Assembly (NCBI GenBank): GCA_964579325.1
Contig: CAZOHN010000173.1
Location: forward strand, 1 to 7,737
Reading direction: 5' to 3'
Length of the DNA stretch: 7,737 bases
Source of the DNA: CAZOHN01 sp964579325
GTDB taxonomy: Bacteria > Pseudomonadota > Alphaproteobacteria > Rhodobacterales > Rhodobacteraceae
The number at the start of each line of letters is the position of its first letter. The stretch's first letter is position 1. This document shows, piece by piece, positions 1-5,318 of the stretch. A model generated the notes under the pieces. That model saw nothing but the letters and a program-made list of their open reading frames with translations, was not told the DNA's origin and did no database searches. The translations under genes were made by a program, and so were the position numbers.

Positions 1-49
1 AAGCCTGCCGCCAGCGTTCGTTCTGAGCCAGGATCAAACTCTCAAGTTG
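1..49 (-). rRNA. rrs: 16S ribosomal RNA, 5' end only (partial)
   Basis: Read on the minus strand, this is the start of a small-subunit rRNA gene. It contains the universal 27F primer region (AGAGTTTGATCCTGGCTCAG), followed by ACGAACGCTGGCGGCAGGC, a form typical of Alphaproteobacteria. Transcription runs leftwards and the rest of the rrn operon lies outside the window. The mature 5' end is placed near position 49 by analogy with related genes beginning CAACTTGAGAG, so it is uncertain by a few bases. Upstream are a boxA-bearing leader and a good promoter, so the gene is probably intact and expressed. Confidence 0.96.
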
Positions 50-88
50 AAAGGCCGTTACCAGCCTATCCTTGACGTTCGAACCTCT

Positions 89-134
89 GCACATCGATCC
101 CTCTTGCGGAGGGATCAGTCTCTGTTCGATGTGC
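89..134 (-). repeat. Leader hairpin with long stem next to the 16S 5' end
   Basis: An 8-bp perfect stem (GATCCCTC at 96-103 with GAGGGATC at 109-116, 5-nt loop) is extended by a second 7-bp stem (GCACATC at 89-95 with GATGTGC at 128-134) across an 11-nt one-sided bulge. It lies 40-85 nt upstream of the 16S gene, where rrn leaders carry structured processing elements. A role in pre-16S folding or RNase III cleavage is inferred. Confidence 0.55.
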
Positions 135-148
135 TTCGATCTCCGAAG
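134..148 (-). repeat. Small leader hairpin CTTCG/CGAAG
   Basis: A 5-bp perfect stem (134-138 with 144-148) closes a 5-nt loop. It abuts the larger hairpin at 89-134 and shares base 134 with it. It is probably one element of the folded rrn leader; nothing shows an independent role. Confidence 0.4.
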
Positions 149-273
149 AGACGAAACCTACCAAACAGTGAAGCTGACACTCGCATCATCGGGCGAACCC
201 TAGCGAGGCGATATGCAGTGTCTGATCCATCGAATGAACCAAACCGCCCACATATCTCTTCAGATACCAGCGA

Positions 274-285
274 TGTCAAAGAGCG
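274..285 (-). promoter_or_regulatory. boxA antitermination element of the rrn leader
   Basis: On the minus strand this reads CGCTCTTTGACA, differing at two positions from the E. coli rrn boxA (TGCTCTTTAACA). boxA in nascent rRNA is bound by NusB-NusE (S10) and helps the elongating polymerase resist Rho-dependent termination. Its place, about 130 nt after the inferred start and 225 nt before 16S, fits a leader boxA. Confidence 0.75.
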
Positions 286-423
286 TAGAGACAAATTCAA
301 CCGGAAGCGCCGTAACTTGCTCGGCGCGCCCGCCTGTATCGTCCCTTCTTTTCTTGTCGCTTCCGGAGCACCGCCCCTTCCGCTTCCGACCGTCCGCGTT
401 GCCGCCGTCGTTCGGTGAGGGGG

Positions 424-452
424 TATTTACGGAGGGTGGCCGGGGTCCGCAA
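424..452 (-). promoter_or_regulatory. Main rrn promoter, sigma-70 type
   Basis: On the minus strand a -35 hexamer TTGCGG (447-452) is followed by exactly 17 bp and a -10 hexamer TAAATA (424-429). This puts the transcription start near 417, about 370 nt before the 16S gene and upstream of boxA. A GC-rich spacer with a near-consensus -35 is common for stable-RNA promoters in Rhodobacteraceae. Other -35-like tetramers (CTTG, GTTG) occur further upstream without a well-spaced -10, so tandem promoters are possible but not shown. Confidence 0.6.
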
Positions 453-470
453 GAGGTTTTTTCTCGGACC
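444..470. repeat. Inverted repeat GGTCCG/CGGACC overlapping the rrn -35
   Basis: Perfect 6-bp arms (444-449 and 465-470) flank 15 bp that include the A6 tract. The left arm overlaps half of the -35 hexamer (447-452). This could be an operator or a coincidence. It is a poor terminator candidate, because the spacer is long and no U-tract follows in the minus direction. Confidence 0.35.
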
Positions 471-483
471 ATGACATTTTTTT
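453..483 (-). promoter_or_regulatory. A-tract region upstream of the rrn promoter (UP-element-like)
   Basis: Directly upstream of the -35, the minus strand carries A6 (457-462) and A7 (477-483) in otherwise GC-rich DNA. Their centres are about 20.5 bp apart, close to two helical turns, so they lie on the same face of the DNA. rRNA promoters in many bacteria use such sequences to bind the polymerase alpha C-terminal domains or to bend DNA. The role here is inferred from position and phasing. Confidence 0.4.
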
Positions 484-600
484 GGCAGTTCCCCTTTTAC
501 CTTCAAAATATGGGGGTTAGCGCAACGAAGGGCACTAGAGGGCCCCGTCGCGCGCAAGAAAATGAGCGCGTTGTGCACCGCATGAACCGTCCGAACCGCC

Positions 601-609
601 TTATCCACA
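601..609 (+). promoter_or_regulatory. Perfect DnaA box (TTATCCACA)
   Basis: The 9-mer matches the strongest E. coli-type DnaA box exactly. It lies in the spacer between the msrQ stop codon (31 nt away) and the rrn promoter (about 150 nt away). No second box was noticed nearby, so this is not an origin. A lone box may titrate DnaA or regulate a neighbour, or may be chance. The rest of 484-639 shows no gene and no clear terminator for msrPQ. Confidence 0.4.
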
Positions 610-639
610 GACTCGCCCCCTGATGCCGCGAGGGCAGCG

Positions 640-1242
640 TCAGGCGGCAGCGCTGCGGGTTTTCGGAATCAGCCTCAGTCCCAGAAGCAGCAGAATCGCG
701 ATGGCGTAGAGGAACGGCTCGAGGGGCCATCCCTTCACCAGCCAGAGAAAATGGATCGCCCCTGCAAGTGCCACGCCGTAGGTCAGCCGGTGCAATGATC
801 GCCATCGGGCCGCCCCGAGGCGCCGCACGGAAGCGTCGTTCGACGTGATGGCGAGCGGCAGCAGCATCAGGAAGCCGACCATCCCGACCGTCACATAGGG
901 ACGCTTGATGATGTCCGCCCAGATCCGCGCGGCATCGCCAACGTCGAGGACCAGCCAGACGCCCAGGTGCTGCGCGATGAAGAAGAACGCGGTCACGCCG
1001 ATCGCACGTCGGAACCGCAGGAGGTTCACCCCTGCGAATCTCCTCAGCGGCGTGATCGCGAGCCCGAGCACCACGAGCTGCAGCCCCACGAGCCCCAGTT
1101 CCCGGGTCAGGGCGTTGATCGGCTCCGGCCCGAGGCCACCCGTGGCCGCCAGATACCAAAGCCACGCGGCCGCCGCCGCTCCCGCCACATATACGGACCA
1201 TGTCGGCAGCTTGCGCGCCGCCGCGTTCAGCGTGTCGACCAT
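640..1242 (-). CDS. msrQ: MsrQ, haem-binding membrane subunit of the MsrPQ methionine sulfoxide reductase
   Basis: A 200-residue integral membrane protein of the MsrQ/YedZ family (ferric-reductase-like transmembrane domain). It passes electrons from the respiratory chain through b haem to MsrP, which reduces methionine sulfoxide in periplasmic proteins. About six hydrophobic segments are visible (near residues 15-32, 48-65, 80-99, 116-133, 154-169, 174-191). Candidate haem-ligand histidines sit at the family positions: His92 in IAQHLGVW, His151 in SLHRLTYG and His164 in AIHFLW. Length matches the family (about 200). The start ATG overlaps the msrP TGA by one base (TGATG), with only a weak ribosome site, so translation is probably coupled to msrP. 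Transcription runs towards the rrn promoter. The assignment is secure from family motifs and gene order. Confidence 0.95.
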   Translation of the reverse strand: MVDTLNAAARKLPTWSVYVAGAAAAAWLWYLAATGGLGPEPINALTRELGLVGLQLVVLGLAITPLRRFAGVNLLRFRRAIGVTAFFFIAQHLGVWLVLDVGDAARIWADIIKRPYVTVGMVGFLMLLPLAITSNDASVRRLGAARWRSLHRLTYGVALAGAIHFLWLVKGWPLEPFLYAIAILLLLGLRLIPKTRSAAA

Positions 1243-2153
1243 CAGAAGGACGTCGCGAGGTCCATTCCGGCATAGAGGCCGGCGACATCCTCGGCATATC
1301 CGTTGAACATCAAGGTGGGCACGCGCGAGGCAAACAGCCCGCCCCCCACGCGACGCTCGGACCCCTGGCTCCAGCGCGGGTGATCCACTTCCGGGTTCAC
1401 GTTACTATAGAAGCCGTACTCGCGCGGGTTCTGGATGTTCCAGGTCGCGGGCGGCTCCTCCTCGGTCAGGGTGATCCGCACGATGCTCTTGATCGACTTG
1501 AACCCGTACTTCCACGGCACCACGAGGCGGATCGGCGCGCCGTTCTGGTTGGGCATCGGTTCGCCGTAGATGCCTGTCGCCATAAGTGTCAGCGGGTGCA
1601 TCGCCTCGTCGAGCCTCAGCCCCTCGACATAGGGCCAAGGCAGCAGGCGCGTCCGTTGTCCCGGCATCTCCTCGGGCCGGACGATCGTCTCGAAGGCGAC
1701 GTACTTGGCGGAGGGCTGCACACCCACCTGCTCGAGCAGCGCGCGAAGCTCGAACCCGTTCCACGGGATCACCATGCTCCAGGCCTCGACGCAACGGAAC
1801 CGATAGATTCGCTCTTCGATCGACTTCCCCGTCAGGATTTCCTCGAGCCCATACGTCCCGGGTCGCTCCACCAGGCCGCCGATCTCGATCGCCCAGGGCT
1901 GCGGCTTGAAATCGCCCGAGTAGCGCTTGGGGTCGGACTTGTCGGCACCGAACTCGTAGAAATTGTTGTAGGTCGTGATCTCTTCGAGCGTGTTGGGCAT
2001 CCGGTCGTCCTCGCCCTGCGCGCCCCACTCCTGCGCCGCCACTGGCCCGGCGAACAGCGCTGCTCCGGCACCCCCCAGAAGTTCCCGCCGGTTCAACCAT
2101 GCGGCCTTCGGCGTGGCATCCGACCAGCGCAGGTTGGTCTTGAAACGATACAT
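1242..2153 (-). CDS. msrP: MsrP, periplasmic protein-methionine-sulfoxide reductase, molybdopterin catalytic subunit
   Basis: A 303-residue Tat-exported molybdoenzyme (YedY/MsrP, sulfite-oxidase fold) that reduces both R- and S-methionine sulfoxide in oxidised periplasmic proteins, with electrons from MsrQ. The N-terminus has a twin-arginine signal (NRRELLGG, Arg22-Arg23), a short hydrophobic stretch and a likely cleavage after Ala40 (PVAA|Q). Cys121 in RFRCVEAW is the expected molybdenum ligand; WNGFEL, NGAPIRLVVPWKYGFKSIKSI and the C-terminal NPREYGFYSNVNP are family motifs. The frame opens 30 codons further upstream, but the ATG at 2153 is preferred: it has GGGAG 7 nt upstream and gives the usual distance to the twin arginines. 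It is first in a two-gene operon with msrQ and diverges from the DUF302 gene. Confidence 0.95.
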   Translation of the reverse strand: MYRFKTNLRWSDATPKAAWLNRRELLGGAGAALFAGPVAAQEWGAQGEDDRMPNTLEEITTYNNFYEFGADKSDPKRYSGDFKPQPWAIEIGGLVERPGTYGLEEILTGKSIEERIYRFRCVEAWSMVIPWNGFELRALLEQVGVQPSAKYVAFETIVRPEEMPGQRTRLLPWPYVEGLRLDEAMHPLTLMATGIYGEPMPNQNGAPIRLVVPWKYGFKSIKSIVRITLTEEEPPATWNIQNPREYGFYSNVNPEVDHPRWSQGSERRVGGGLFASRVPTLMFNGYAEDVAGLYAGMDLATSF

Positions 2154-2260
2154 CGCAGGACTCCCGTTGCTCCTGCACAGCAATGTGCCCCGCCGCGGCG
2201 CTTTGGCAAAGGTCATGTCACCACGGTCACGATAACGTTGCATCGTCGTGAATGTGTCGC

Positions 2261-2274
2261 CTGACTTCGATCAA
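2261..2274. promoter_or_regulatory. FNR/Crp-family-like site in the msrP-DUF302 divergent region
   Basis: CTGAC-TTCG-ATCAA matches the FNR-type consensus TTGAT-N4-ATCAA at 8 of 10 defined positions, with one perfect half-site. It lies 58 nt before the DUF302 ATG and 107 nt before the msrP ATG. On the minus strand, a possible -10 (TATCGT, 2229-2234) would put an msrP start about 45 bp from the site centre, near the position of class II activators. No convincing -35 exists in either direction, which would suit an activated promoter. The match is imperfect and could be chance. Confidence 0.35.
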
Positions 2275-2332
2275 GGCGGCCGGGCACGAAACACGCAAGT
2301 CTCGACCTGAACCAACGAAGGGAGGACCGACC

Positions 2333-2770
2333 ATGCTCATTCGTCTCGCCGCCGCCGCCGTGCTTGCCGCCGCACCCGCATTCGCGGACGGACCCATTAC
2401 CCATACGGTCGAGGAAAGCTTCGACGACGTCGCCTTCGCCGTCGAAAGCGCGATCGTCGGGCAGGGCCTCGTGATCGACTTCGTCAGCCATGTTGGCGAA
2501 ATGCTCGAGCGCACGCGCGAGGACGTCGGATCCGACGTTCAGCTTTTTTCGCAGGCCAACGTGTACCTGTTCTGCTCGGCGACAGTCAGCCGGCAGGTCA
2601 TGGAGGCCGACCCGATGAACCTCCAGCATTGTCCCTACGGGATCTTCGTTGCAGAGCTCGCCGATGCGCCGGGCACCGTGACGGTGGGCTATCGCGATTA
2701 CCCGGAGGGCGCGATGAATGCCGTCGAGGCGCTGCTGGACGGGATAGTGCGGGAGGCTCTGGGTCTATGA
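2333..2770 (+). CDS. Exported DUF302 domain protein
   Basis: A 145-residue protein with a Sec signal peptide (hydrophobic residues 4-17, likely cleavage APAFA|D after Ala18) followed by one DUF302 domain (about 25-140). Signature segments are the amphipathic start SFDDVAFAVESAIVGQGLV and the block LFCSATVSRQVMEADPMN...CPYGIFVAEL. Cys81 and Cys100 lie in that block and could form a disulfide or bind a ligand. DUF302 has no firmly established reaction; members occur alone or near sulfur and redox genes. The ATG at 2333 has a strong ribosome site (AAGGGAGG, 2318-2325, 7 nt spacing) and gives a proper signal peptide; an in-frame ATG at 2252 has neither. It diverges from msrP, so a periplasmic redox role is possible but is inference. 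Confidence 0.85.
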   Translation: MLIRLAAAAVLAAAPAFADGPITHTVEESFDDVAFAVESAIVGQGLVIDFVSHVGEMLERTREDVGSDVQLFSQANVYLFCSATVSRQVMEADPMNLQHCPYGIFVAELADAPGTVTVGYRDYPEGAMNAVEALLDGIVREALGL

Positions 2771-2826
2771 CCGCACTCTGACGGATCACAATCAATCACC
2801 TGATATCACTCATTCTTTACTGGACC

Positions 2827-2857
2827 GACGCGGCCCCTGCGGCTTAGCGCCCGCGTC
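2827..2857 (+). terminator. Possible weak terminator after the DUF302 gene
   Basis: An inverted repeat with 7-bp arms (GACGCGG at 2827-2833, CCGCGTC at 2851-2857) and a 17-nt loop lies 56 nt after the DUF302 stop codon. No U-tract follows. It may separate DUF302 from the fasciclin gene, but the long loop makes this uncertain. Confidence 0.3.
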
Positions 2858-2903
2858 TCTGTCGTCAAGCGGCGGATCGGTGCCTTCGGCGGATTCCCTC
2901 CGG

Positions 2904-2933
2904 TAATCCACTGCACACCGAGCGCTCTATTAC
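2904..2933 (+). promoter_or_regulatory. Candidate promoter of the fasciclin gene
   Basis: A -10-like TATTAC (2928-2933) lies 18 bp after TAATCC (2904-2909), which resembles the TGATC-type -35 of the singlet-oxygen sigma factor RpoE of Rhodobacter. The start would fall near 2940, about 40 nt before the ATG at 2980. Both hexamers are imperfect. A separate promoter is expected, because the gap of 209 nt from the DUF302 stop is long for an operon. Confidence 0.22.
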
Positions 2934-2979
2934 GCAGCGATGCTTGTCAGACGCATCGTCACAACGACAGGAGACCACC

Positions 2980-3456
2980 ATGTTCCGCAAGACGCTTCTC
3001 GCCGCCACCACTGCTGCCGCGCTTTCCGCGCCGATGGCCGCGAACGCCGCCGATATCGTTGACACCGCCGTGGGCGCCGGCACTTTCGGCACGCTTGTTG
3101 CCGCAGTCCAGGCCGCCGGCCTCGTCGACACGCTGAAGGGTGAAGGCCCGTTCACCGTCTTCGCGCCGACCGACGAAGCCTTCGCTGCGCTGCCCGAGGG
3201 CACCGTTGAATCGTTGCTTCTGCCCGAGAACAAGGACCAGCTCGTCGCGATCCTCACCTACCACGTCGTGGCCGGCAAAGTCATGTCGACCGACCTCGTG
3301 GACGACATGAAGGCCGCCACCGTCCAGGGCGGTGAGATCACCGTCGACCTCTCCAACGGCGTCATGATCAACGACGCCAACGTCGTGACCGCCGACATCG
3401 AAGCCGACAACGGCGTGATCCACGTCATCGACAAGGTCATCCTTCCGGCGATGTAA
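2980..3456 (+). CDS. Secreted fasciclin (FAS1) domain protein
   Basis: A 158-residue protein consisting of a Sec signal peptide (likely cleavage AANA|AD after Ala23) and one FAS1 domain (about 25-158). The family blocks are clear: H1 region GPFTVFAPTDEAFAALP (57-72), the YHVV motif (94-97), and H2 region NGVIHVIDKVILP (144-156) at the very C-terminus. FAS1 domains mediate adhesion or protein contacts; small single-domain bacterial forms are exported and mostly uncharacterised. The chosen ATG has AGGAG (2969-2973) 6 nt upstream and opens the signal peptide; an in-frame ATG at 2944 would add 12 residues with no ribosome site. A strong hairpin directly after the stop suggests a monocistronic unit. 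As I recall, FAS1 genes have been reported among sigmaE-dependent singlet-oxygen genes in Rhodobacter; that link is not shown here. Confidence 0.93.
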   Translation: MFRKTLLAATTAAALSAPMAANAADIVDTAVGAGTFGTLVAAVQAAGLVDTLKGEGPFTVFAPTDEAFAALPEGTVESLLLPENKDQLVAILTYHVVAGKVMSTDLVDDMKAATVQGGEITVDLSNGVMINDANVVTADIEADNGVIHVIDKVILPAM

Positions 3457-3463
3457 GCCGGAA
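3443..3463 (+). repeat. Hairpin spanning the fasciclin stop codon
   Basis: TTCCGGC (3443-3449) and GCCGGAA (3457-3463) form a 7-bp perfect stem, with the seven-base loop containing the TAA stop (3454-3456). It ends 2 nt before the terminator stem begins. The same two heptamers recur at 3584-3606 in the opposite order. A role in RNA stability is possible but unproven. Confidence 0.45.
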
Positions 3464-3465
3464 CG

Positions 3466-3491
3466 CGGGCGGGAGGGAAACCTCCCGCCCG
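3466..3491 (+). terminator. Terminator hairpin after the fasciclin gene
   Basis: A perfect 11-bp GC-rich stem (3466-3476 with 3481-3491) is closed by a GAAA tetraloop of the very stable GNRA class, starting 9 nt after the stop codon. No long U-run follows, which is common for such hairpins in GC-rich alphaproteobacteria. It probably ends the fasciclin transcript or protects its 3' end from exonucleases. Confidence 0.75.
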
Positions 3492-3802
3492 TCGCCCTTG
3501 CGGCAAGTCCAGGGGCAACGCACGCGCGTGCAAGAACCTCTCCCCTTCCAGCGCCAGCCGATGCGGGATCCGCCCCTCTGCAGGCCGGAACGGTCGACAT
3601 TCCGGCATACCCGCCGAACCGCGCCGGCCCATCGCGCTGCAGACCCCGGGAGGACGTACCGGCCAGAGTGACCACCGACCTCCAGTGTGGCGGACGTGAA
3701 CTGACCGGCGGGACGATCATTCCCGCACTCGCGGCAATGCCGGCACTTCTCGACCCTGCTCACTGGCGCTAGACTCCGGGTGCTGAACGGAGTCTCCCGC
3801 CC
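3492..3802. other. Gene-free spacer with inverted repeats and a weak promoter candidate
   Basis: No credible gene lies in these 311 bases; the open frames here lack ribosome sites and recognisable domains. Visible structures are a perfect 12-bp palindrome GCACGCGCGTGC (3520-3531) and a hairpin with 7-bp arms GCCGGAA/TTCCGGC (3584-3590 with 3600-3606, 9-nt loop). Near the right end a -10-like TAGACT (3770-3775) with a poor -35 (TTCTCG, 3747-3752, 17-bp spacer) could start the caspase-like operon about 21 nt before its ATG. Confidence 0.5.
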
Positions 3803-5293
3803 ATGCGCCTATTCAGAGCCCTCGTCCTTCTCTCAACCCTACTCGCGCCCGCCGCCGCAGTCGCGGCCGAACGGCTTGCCCTCGTGGTGGGAATGGCGTC
3901 CTACGGGAGCATACCGGCACTGAAGAACACCGCAAATGACGCGCGCCTGATCGCCGAAACGCTGGAACGGATCGGTTTCGAGGTCACGATCGTCATCGAC
4001 GCCCCTCAGCACCGCTTTCTCACAGAACTGGCGCGCTTTTCCTTCAGCGCCGAGACCGCCGACATCGCGCTGATCTACTTCGCCGGCCACGGTGTGGAAC
4101 TGCGCGGCGAGAACCTCCTGATCCCGGTGGATGCAAACGTGCGAACCGAGGAAGACATCCGCCTCCAGTCGGTTTCGCTCGGCGACCTCCTCACCGCCGT
4201 CGACCGGTCGCGCAAGCTTCGAATCGTCATCCTCGATTCCTGCCGCGACAACCCCTTCGCCAACCTCATGCCGCAGGCGGCGGACACTGCGGCCCAGGTG
4301 ACGGGCGGGGCCGCAGGGCGGGGTGCCGGTCTGGCCCCGCCATCGCCCGAGCGCGGCACCCTCGTCGCCTTCGCCGCACGCGACGGCTCGGTGGCGCTCG
4401 ACGGACAGGGGCAGAACAGCCCCTTTGCGCTGTCGCTGGCGCAGAAGCTCGCCGAACCCGGTCTCGAGATCAGCCTGATGTTCCGGCAGATCCGCGACGC
4501 GGTCCTGACGGCGACCGCAAACCGGCAGGAGCCGCAGACCTACGGCTCACTTTCGGGGGTACCGTTCTATCTTGCCGGAGAGCCGGCCGAGATCGAGCAG
4601 CTGTCCGCGCCCGACCCCCGCGAAGCCTGGGCGGCCCTTCGCCCCGACAGCGTGGTCCAGCTCGCAGCCCTTGCGGAAACCGGCGATACCCGTTCGCTCC
4701 TCGGTCTCGCCTACCTGCGGCTGAACCCGGACGCTCCGGGGTTCGATCCGTCCGAGGCGGCTCGGTTGCTCGCGCGGGCCGCCGAGGCGGGCGCACCTGA
4801 CGCGCAGTTCGAGCTTGGCAAGCTCTACGAACAGGGAATCGGCGTCCCGCAGGACACCGCCCGCGCTCTCGACCTGTTCCACGCGTCGGCGGCCCAGAAC
4901 TACGCCGATGCACTGAACGATCTCGGTTTCCTGCATTATCAGGGCGGCCTCGGTATCCCCCGCGATACGACTGCCGCGCTCGGCTATTTCGAGAGGGCTG
5001 CGGACCAGCGGCACCCCCAGGCGATGTTCAACTTCGCCGCGCTCATCGACGACGGTCTCGTTCCGGGAAAGGGCCCGGAGCAGGCCGGGTCCTACCTCTA
5101 CGACGCGCTGCGTTCGGGCAGCACCGATGTGCTGACATTGCTGAGCGAGCGACCCACCATGTTCAAGGACGCGACACGCCGCGCGCTCCAGGCGAGGCTT
5201 CGCGACGTGGAGCTTTATGCCGGTTCGATCGACGGGAACTTCGGGCCGGGGACAATCCGTGGATTGCGGCGCGCGTACGGGCTTGCCGAGTAG
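3803..5293 (+). CDS. Exported caspase-like (C14) protein with Sel1-like repeats and C-terminal peptidoglycan-binding-like segment
   Basis: A 496-residue protein. Residues 1-22 are a Sec signal peptide (likely cleavage AVAA|E). Residues about 23-257 form a caspase/metacaspase-like domain with both catalytic residues: His96 in YFAGHGVE and Cys147 in ILDSCRDNPF, followed by the p10-like part GTLVAFAARDGSVALDGQG...NSPF. Residues about 296-440 hold Sel1-like repeats of roughly 36 residues, clearest at PDAQFELGKLYEQGIGVPQD and ADALNDLGFLHYQGGLGIPRD. Residues about 457-494 (RALQARL...YAGSIDGNFGPGTIRGLRRAYG) resemble a PG_binding_1 fold. Family members cleave after Arg/Lys or Asp, but specificity cannot be read here. 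The ATG has GGAG 10 nt upstream. The protein should act in the periplasm and may bind the cell wall. A second gene follows 25 nt downstream with a strong ribosome site, suggesting an operon. The physiological role is unknown. Confidence 0.9.
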   Translation: MRLFRALVLLSTLLAPAAAVAAERLALVVGMASYGSIPALKNTANDARLIAETLERIGFEVTIVIDAPQHRFLTELARFSFSAETADIALIYFAGHGVELRGENLLIPVDANVRTEEDIRLQSVSLGDLLTAVDRSRKLRIVILDSCRDNPFANLMPQAADTAAQVTGGAAGRGAGLAPPSPERGTLVAFAARDGSVALDGQGQNSPFALSLAQKLAEPGLEISLMFRQIRDAVLTATANRQEPQTYGSLSGVPFYLAGEPAEIEQLSAPDPREAWAALRPDSVVQLAALAETGDTRSLLGLAYLRLNPDAPGFDPSEAARLLARAAEAGAPDAQFELGKLYEQGIGVPQDTARALDLFHASAAQNYADALNDLGFLHYQGGLGIPRDTTAALGYFERAADQRHPQAMFNFAALIDDGLVPGKGPEQAGSYLYDALRSGSTDVLTLLSERPTMFKDATRRALQARLRDVELYAGSIDGNFGPGTIRGLRRAYGLAE

Positions 5294-5318
5294 CACAGCA
5301 CAGGAGAAGGGTTGCCCC

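Larger units (their letters stand above)
50..417 (-). other. rrn transcribed leader (5' external spacer) of the 16S gene
   Basis: This stretch of about 370 nt lies between the inferred rrn transcription start (near 417) and the 16S 5' end. It has no credible protein gene; the open frames across it lack ribosome sites and coding character. It holds a boxA antitermination element (274-285), a 6-bp GC stem (307-312 with 322-327, 9-nt loop) near the start of the transcript, and two hairpins close to the 16S gene (89-134 and 134-148). By analogy with other bacteria, the part next to 16S should pair with sequence beyond the 16S 3' end to form an RNase III processing stalk, but that partner is outside the window. 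Confidence 0.65.

Noticed and set aside
74..90. GGTTCGAAC on the minus strand, resembling a tRNA T-loop
   Set aside because: The flanking bases cannot form a T-stem and no other tRNA arms are present; it lies in the rrn leader.
530..575. Possible second upstream rrn promoter (CTTGCGC with TAGTGC, minus strand)
   Set aside because: The spacing between TTGCGC and TAGTGC is only 14 bp, too short for a standard sigma-70 promoter.
47..623. Open frames across the rrn leader and promoter
   Set aside because: They overlap the boxA leader and promoter, are arginine- and serine-rich without domains, and lack ribosome sites.
1200..2264. Long plus-strand open frame (354 codons) opposite msrP
   Set aside because: It is antisense to a clear msrP gene, has no recognisable domain, and is typical of mirror frames in GC-rich coding DNA.
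3520..3531. Perfect 12-bp palindrome GCACGCGCGTGC as an operator
   Set aside because: Alternating GC-rich palindromes are frequent in this base composition, and it is over 270 nt from the next start codon; noted only as a structure.
2959..3720. Minus-strand open frame (253 codons) opposite the fasciclin gene
   Set aside because: Its His/Val/Asp-rich composition is the mirror of the FAS1 codons, and it has no plausible start signals.
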